The notes beneath the pieces are model-generated. The model saw only the letters and a program-made list of their open reading frames with translations. It made no database searches and was not told the DNA's origin. The position numbers were made by a program, and so were the translations under genes. A DNA stretch of 64,000 nt from Owenia fusiformis. Its lineage: Eukaryota > Annelida > Polychaeta > Sabellida > Oweniidae. The stretch spans positions 32,186,710 to 32,250,709 of the forward strand of contig CAIIXF020000006.1 of the NCBI GenBank assembly GCA_903813345.2, read 5' to 3'. This document shows positions 58,213 to 64,000 of the stretch, in pieces; position 1 is the first letter of the stretch, and each line of letters starts with the position of its first letter.

Positions 58213-59021
58213 CGAATGGTATACTCGAAATATGTAACTCATACCTCTTATTCCCATTATTGGGGAAATCGTCAGACAGCTCATCATTCCCGCCAGTCAG
58301 TTTTCCGACTCCAGAGCGTTTCTTTGTTTAATTTCAGTAATGAAACGCTCCGTTGTGCATGTAGGAGCGTTTGGGTTATACACCGTGTATATTGTTGAAT
58401 GCATAATTAGAATGTGCTTTGAGACATGTTCGATTTCCCAAAAGGAAAAGTTGATTGCTCCAGGGACTTTAAAGATACTGAATTTGGATGACCAAAATGA
58501 ACTGAAACCAATGGAAAGCATGAGATTTTTCAATGGAGAAATAACATGGGGAACACTTATCTTAAAGCAATTAAGTTTTTCTTTTAAGAACTGATACATC
58601 AAAATAAAGAATAGTAGTGCATTAAACATTGTAAAAAATGATTGCATTTTTGGTGAAAATGGGGTCAACATATTTGAAAACGTGTGTTGGTGGGTGTATT
58701 GCTAGTTAAATATCTCCGAGTTTGTTTGGATTTTCTTTGAGATAATGAATTTATCTAAAAGATAAACCTGTCTTCATTGTCAGAAAATAGTCATAATCCA
58801 AGATATAACCTTCTGAAATTGTTTGCAATAACCTACGTGCTCCTTTGGTGTTTTTTCAAGTGGAGAATAAAATGTAGAATCAGATCTTGCAAGATGCTGA
58901 ATCTGGCCCTCACTAGAATATTTTTGTTTCATTCCTTGTCATGTCTGTTTTACATTTGAGGAAAATTTAAATATTTTTACAATAATATATTTATTTTTTA
59001 TAAATATGGTAACCATTTTTA

Positions 59022-61113
59022 TTAGCTCACATGGTGAGCTTTTGCAATCACTCACTTGTCCGTCTGTCTGTCCGTCCATCCGTCCGTCCGTCCATCTGTC
59101 TGTCCGTCAACAATAGTGGCACGTTTTAAAACCTCTGTCGATAGGATTCCTGTTTTAAGTTATTTCTGTTCAACATCAATACAGAAAACCCCCCTATGAC
59201 TCCTGGTTCAAAAGCTCGCCTATTTTCAAAATGGCCGTCACTTTTGTCTCGCGAAATTCACTTTTAGCCCATTTCCTAGCTAACCTCTGTCGATAGGATT
59301 CCTGTTTTAAGTTATTTCTGTTCAACATCAATACAGAAAACCCCCCTATGACTCCTGGTTCAAAAGCTCGCCTATTTTCAAAATGGCCGTCACTTTTGTC
59401 TCGCGAAATTCACTTTTGGCCCATTTCCTAGCTTTACTTATAGTTTCAGGTGTCCTACATTGTAAAAATCCATGTCAATGTAAAGATAATATATGAAATA
59501 ATTTTGTTACAAAAAATCAGCGAAAAATTGTATCCATTTTTTTTATTTTCAGCCATTTTAGTTAACATTGATTTGTCTATCTGACTCGCGAAATCCACTT
59601 TCTGTCAATAACAGTGGCACGTTTTAAAACCTCTGTCGATAGGATTCCTGTTTTAAGTTATTTCTGTTCAACATGAATTCAGAAAACTCCCCTATGACTC
59701 CTGGTTCAAAAGCTCGCCTATTTTCAAAATGGCCACCATTTTTGTCTCGAGAAATTCACTTTTGACCCATTTCCTAGCTTTACAAATAATTTCAAGTGTC
59801 CTACATTGTAAAAATCCATGTCAATGTAAAGAGTAGATGTATGAAATAATTTTGTTACGAAAAATCAGCGAAAAATTATATCCATTTATTTATTTTCAGC
59901 CATTTTAGTTAACATTGATTTGTCCATCTGTCTCGCAAAATTCACTTTGGACCATTTACCTTAAACCCTCTGTTGATAGGATTCCCATTTTGAGTTATTT
60001 TTGTTCAATATCAATACGAAAAACTCTCCTATGACTCTTGGTTCAAAAGCTCGGCTATTTTCAAAATGGCCATCACTTTTGTCTCTCGAAATTCACTTTT
60101 GGCCCATTTCCTAGCTTTACTTATAATTTCAGGTGTCCTACATTGTAAAAATCCATGTCAATGTAAAGGTTAGATATATGAAATAATTTTGTTACAAAAA
60201 ATCAGCGAAAAATTGTATCCATTTTTTTATTTTTTAGCCATTTTAGTTAACATTGATTTGTCTATCTGACTCGCGAAATCCACTTTCTGTGGCACGTTTT
60301 AAAACCTCTGTCGATAGGATTTCTGTTTTAAGTTATTTCTGTTCAACATCAATTCAGAAAACTCTCCTATGACTCCTGGTTCAAAAGCTCGCCTATTTTC
60401 AAAATGGCCGCCATTTTTGTCTCGCGAAATTCACTTTTGACCCATTTCCTAGCTTTACAAATAATTTCAAGTGTCCTTCATTGTAAAAATTCATGTCAAT
60501 GTAAAGAGTAGATGTATGAAATAATTTTGTTACGAAAAATCAGCGAAAAATTATATCCATTTATTTATTTTCAGCCATTTAAGTTAACATTGATTTGTCC
60601 ATCTGTCTCGCAAAATCCACTTTTGGACCATTTACCTTAAAACCTCTGTCGATAGGATTCCCATTTTAAGTTAATTTTGTTCAACATCAATACAAAAAAC
60701 TCTCCTATGACTCTTGGTTCAAAAGCTCGCCTATTTTCAAAATGGTTGCCATTCTTGTTTCGTGAAATTCACTTTTTGCCCATTTCCTAGCTTTACAAAT
60801 AATTACAGCTGTCCTGCATTGTAAAAAGCCATGTCACTGTAAAAGGTAGTTGTATGAAATAATTTTGTTACAAAAAATCGGCAAAATATTATATCAGTTT
60901 TTTTTATTTTCAGCCATTTTAGTTAACATTGATTGTCCATCTGTCTCGCGAAATCCCTTTTGGACCATTTGCTTAAAACATCTGTCGATAGGATTCCAGT
61001 TTCAAGTTATTTTTGTTCAACATCAATACAAAAAACTCCCCTATGACTCCTGGTTCAAAAGCTTGCCTTATTTCAAAATGGTCGCCATTTTTGTCTCGCG
61101 AAATTCAATTTTG
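59022..61113 (+). mobile_element. TTAGCTCACATGG family D, copy 2, tandem units
   Basis: Starts TTAGCTCACATGGTGAGCTT, has a CCGTCC/TCTGTC tract at 59058-59108, then about seven direct units of 155-375 bp. Each contains CCTCTGTCGATAGGATTCC, CTATGACTCCTGGTTCAAAA, AAAGCTCGCCTATTTTCAAA and TCGCGAAATTCACTTT; units start near 59130, 59284, 59630, 59970, 60305, 60645 and 60980. The 3' end is cut by the fragment that begins at 61114. Confidence 0.75.
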
Positions 61114-61991
61114 GGCGGGAATGATGAGCCGTCTGACAATTTCCCAATAATGGGAATAAGAGGTATGTGTTACTTATTAAGAGTTTATCATTCAATGGGT
61201 GTGATATTCATGTTGTACTTGTCTGGCTGTTTGAAGCAATTAGGAAGAGTTGTACGAAGCAGTATAGTTATCAAAATTCATTAACGTATTTGTCATTCAC
61301 CGGTCAAAACCCCTTTTGGCGAGACATGTGATTAGTTGAGTCAAGATTAGAGAATCAGAGTATATTTTGGTCAAATCCCAAAGCTTCAACACATCATACA
61401 TTATCGTAATTCTGACTGAAAATCCAGTCTTGTGGTTAACACAGTGAACTGGAAACATCTAATGGTAGCATCTAATGCGCATCTAATGTAGGCTTAAGTC
61501 AGCTTGTTGCACGTGTCGCACCACCAGGTTGGGACGTTTCAATTTGCCTAACAAGTACAACACATTTTTGAGAGATAGATTTGATTCCGAACTCCTATCT
61601 AATAATCTGAAAATAATATCAAAACAAAATGGTAAAAGCGTTTCTAAAATTGTGTCCAAAATTGACAGAGCGTTTCGAGGAGAACAAGCGATTTCTTGAG
61701 AACAAGTAATGGATTTGGACTGGGATTTTTAGCAAAATACTAGTTTGTGATCTACTTCTTTGACAGAAGGACCGACATTTTCATATAAATACCAGTTTTA
61801 TTCGTAATTTGTGGTCAATTTCTCAACTTCAGATTCACTCAATCTACATGACTGAGCTTTGATCAAGCAAATAACAATTTAGCACCAGAAGTTGAATAAA
61901 TAAGATCTTTGCTCATGATATGTAAGAGAAACGAGTGAAACAATACTTACGGTCATTGTGGGATCTTCATTAGCCGCCATTTTTATTATTT
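61114..61991 (-). mobile_element. inverted core fragment of the CACGGTG element
   Basis: Reverse complement of internal parts of the element at 55203-58387: GGGCGGGAATGATGAGC matches 58280-58300, CGGTCAAAACCCCTTTTGG matches 56190, AACAAGCGATTTCTTGAGAA matches 55610, and GGTCATTGTGGGATCTTCAT matches 55290. Both TIRs are missing. It lacks the 56326-58212 insertion and so provides its empty site. Confidence 0.85.
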
Positions 61992-62034
61992 GGGTTGGAC
62001 ATCGTGAAAAAGTGGTGACATATTGTTATAGTCT

Positions 62035-62200
62035 TCTTTTTTTGTGATGGTGGTTGGCGATCAGCGGTTGGTAGTTAGCGGTTGGCGATCGGCGTCTGTA
62101 ACAAATTCTTACAACTTCCAATTTAATATGATCTCCATTTTTGTGATGGCAGTTGGTGGTTGGTGATCGGCGTCGTAACAAATTCTTACAACTTCCAATA
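62035..62200 (+). repeat. direct duplication with GGTTGG words
   Basis: Two neighbouring blocks of about 60-100 bp share TTTTTGTGATGG, GTTGG(T/C)GATCGGCGTC and TAACAAATTCTTACAACTTCCAAT. Unclassified. Confidence 0.7.
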
Positions 62201-62429
62201 ACTTACCAAATACTGTTACTGACTTCAATTTTCTTCAAAATCATCTACAATTTCTCAGAATGTCAAATCTGACCTTCAGTGACATTCTTAAGGTAAAAAA
62301 GGTATTTTTTCAACTTGCTTCAAATTGACCAAATTTTTTTTCTCAAAAGTTCAAATCTGAATATAGATTTGAGATTTGACTGTTAATAATTTTTTCAAGA
62401 TCAAATAAGATTCATAATATTGTGAGCAA

Positions 62430-63106
62430 CACCAGAATAGCCTAATAACGGTAAAGTCAGATACCGTTGTCACAAATGGCGGACATAACTGTCGCTTCAA
62501 TTCCTTAATCACTTGGTCCTCGTTTCATGGTACTTTATCGTCGCTAATTCTGTGCATGTGACAAGCTTGTGTGATGATGAATCATATGAAATCCCAATTT
62601 CTATCAAATGGGGTCGTAAATGGCCACAATATAGCGTTTTCAATATCCTCAATGACAACGGAATCTGAATTTGAAATAATTTACAAAGACAATGGCATAT
62701 GGTAATGTGACAACGGCATATGGTGGATGTATTGCATTGGAACATAGGAAAATGACAACGGTAAATAGACACTTTACCGTTCTCTTTACATGAACCATTG
62801 TTAGATAGTACCATTGTCACCTTGATTTTACATCACATTTGACCCACACCTGCCGTTGTCATTCATACAGTATTTGTTGTCCTGTGTCATATTCCAATCA
62901 GTAGAAATAAAGCCTTTATTTCGATTGTAGAACATATTTAACTATATGATCAGTAGAAAAACACTTTGAGTGATTGCTGTACCAAAGGAATTTAATCTAG
63001 TCGCTCTATTAAACATACAGTTCATGAAAATCCAATTGCAGTGACGGTTATGTCCGCCATTTGTGACAACAGTATCTGACTTTACCGTTGTCAGGCTATT
63101 CCGGTG
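62430..63106. mobile_element. CACC(A/G)GAATAG fold-back element (677 bp)
   Basis: Ends CACCAGAATAGCCTAATAAC and the complement of CACCGGAATAGCCTGACAAC, pairing over about 60-65 bp including ACAAATGGCGGACATAAC. The words ACAACGG and GTTGTCA recur inside. The flanks AGCAA and TGAAC do not match as a duplication, though TGAGCA and TGAACA are similar. The CAC start resembles the 5-bp TSD elements. Confidence 0.75.
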
Positions 63107-64000
63107 TGAACATGGTGGTGACATTTTGTCATGTTAATGCCTTGTTGCACTTTCATTTCAGATTATAAGGAGCATATCATGTACATGTATGCTGCTTGCA
63201 ATTTTGTCACTCTGAAATAAATTCCAAGCTTTATCCCGTACTTGGACATACAGAAAGCAGGCTATAGCTTTACACTGAGCAGGCAGATATATTTCAGTCT
63301 GTATTTAGTCTTGCTTCAAGACCCTAGACCCCCCCCCATCTATTGAACTGTTGTTAAAGTAGATAAGGAGGGTTTCCGGGGTCCATATTTCACTCTATTA
63401 TACCTTGCATTTGGCTTTCACGAGCAACCCATTTGGCTTATTAGTAATGATTATATATTTGTTTTTATTTGTCTGTTCCTTATTAATGGTTTATCGGTTG
63501 AAAGTTAGATGTTGATAAGGTACTTTCAAAAATATACTGAACAATCCAATTAGACAAACAAAGTATCTTATGCATTTCTAGGTGTTAGGTATAGTAGTGT
63601 GTATTTTGTACATGTACACTATGTGTATAGAAGTTCTGCTCAAAAGCCGATAAAACACCTCCGTCTGTCTGTACATCTCTCCGTCTATACATCTGTATGG
63701 TGTAAATTCTGTGTCAAAAGTATTACATACCTAATTCAGTAGTTTGGTGCACCAATATAAAGATCAGTGCCTATTTTGTATTCCTGACATATTTAGTGGA
63801 AAGTCCAGTACCTATCTCTATATTAGATAACTGTTTAAAATTAGGTGACCCAACTTTATTTTTCGGTCAATAATTTTATCTGATACCCGAATTATGTACT
63901 ATGATAAATACTTAGCCCAACTGTTCTCAATCGGTACTGGAATCAATTCCGTATCCAAAAACATTCAGTACGTTAAAATATCCGGTACCCGAAAAAATTC
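63107..64000. other. window end, no firm feature
   Basis: 63645-63700 has a family-A-like scrap (GTTCTGCTCAAAAGCCGAT, CTCCGTCTGTCTGTACAT) and 63930-63995 has GGTAC(C)-rich words. An acceptor-like TTTCATTTCAG at 63151-63161 is followed by only 17 codons before a stop, so I do not call an exon. Nothing else is recognised. Confidence 0.5.

Larger units (their letters stand above)
55203..58387. mobile_element. CACGGTG DNA element with 5-bp TSD TATAT
   Basis: Ends CACGGTGTATAACCCAAACG and complement; about 47 of the first 48 bp match between the two TIRs. TATAT flanks both sides (55198-55202, 58388-58392), and the related unoccupied site at about 50060 reads ATTATATT. The word GGAGCGTTTC or its inverse occurs about nine times through the element (for example near 55240, 55258, 55637, 55998, 56033, 58343, 58363). 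The interior contains a 1.9-kb insertion at 56326. A possible coding piece is at 55705. Confidence 0.9.
53979..58846. mobile_element. AAAGGAGCACGT TIR element, copy 2, host of a nest
   Basis: Degenerate TIRs of roughly 110 bp (AAAGGAGCACGTAAGTTATC and the complement of AAAGGAGCACGTAGGTTATT). It starts 5 nt after the end of the exon at 53973. The original element is about 700 bp; the rest is a family-B element (54212-55195) and a CACGGTG element (55203-58387), themselves with insertions. I see no clear target duplication. Confidence 0.8.

Noticed and set aside
63162-63215. Possible further host exon after TTTCATTTCAG.
   Set aside because: Only 17 codons before a stop, with no known motif, and the acceptor lies next to repeat-like sequence.

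Overview
The window is AT-rich, non-coding-dominated eukaryotic DNA. Genes are split by GT-AG introns, and there are no operons, rRNA, tRNA or CRISPR arrays that I can support. The dense non-autonomous repeats with (CCGT)n cores, fold-back elements, mariners and LINEs look like a marine invertebrate. A mollusc or other lophotrochozoan is my best guess, but no sequence here proves it.

One host gene runs across the whole window on the + strand. I can place six exons: 2688-2810, 2980-3132, 9761-9886, 24882-25007, 34587-34686 and 53373-53973, with an optional one at 32714-32776. They join in one open reading frame of about 410 residues. The first four exons carry armadillo-type repeats, about one per exon and all bounded by phase-1 introns; the last two carry a charged, low-complexity linker. 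The layout recalls TERB1 (the meiotic telomere protein with ARM repeats, a linker and a C-terminal Myb domain), but that is a hypothesis. The 5' end and the C-terminus lie outside the window.

Almost everything else is transposable elements sitting in the introns, often nested. By region: 0.2-2.6 kb, a mariner relic and a fold-back; 3.2-9.7 kb, three nested systems including a 2.0-kb CACGG element and a palindromic mariner; 11.1-19.1 kb, a CR1/L2-like LINE broken by several insertions, three of which can be removed on paper to restore the frame; 19.5-26.4 kb, a fold-back, two Helentron-like elements and a Penelope-like retroelement inserted in a CCGT microsatellite; 26.9-31.7 kb, minisatellite-rich repeats and a second 537-bp fold-back; 32.8-40.4 kb, two Helentron-like elements that squeeze a 100-bp exon; 41.3-48.4 kb, small DNA elements, a mariner and a LINE with a long intact reverse transcriptase frame; 49.8-58.8 kb, two copies of one TIR element, the second holding a nest of five insertion levels; 59.0-63.1 kb, a tandem-unit element, a fragment of the CACGGTG element and another fold-back.

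Two themes deserve attention. First, several non-autonomous families share one end architecture: a short 5' terminal motif, its inverted copy about 25-35 nt inside the 3' end, then a hairpin, with insertion at T^T without target duplication. This matches what is known of Helentrons and their short derivatives (HINEs). Second, at least four DNA-element families begin with CAC and are flanked by 5-bp duplications, one proved by an empty site; their superfamily is not clear.
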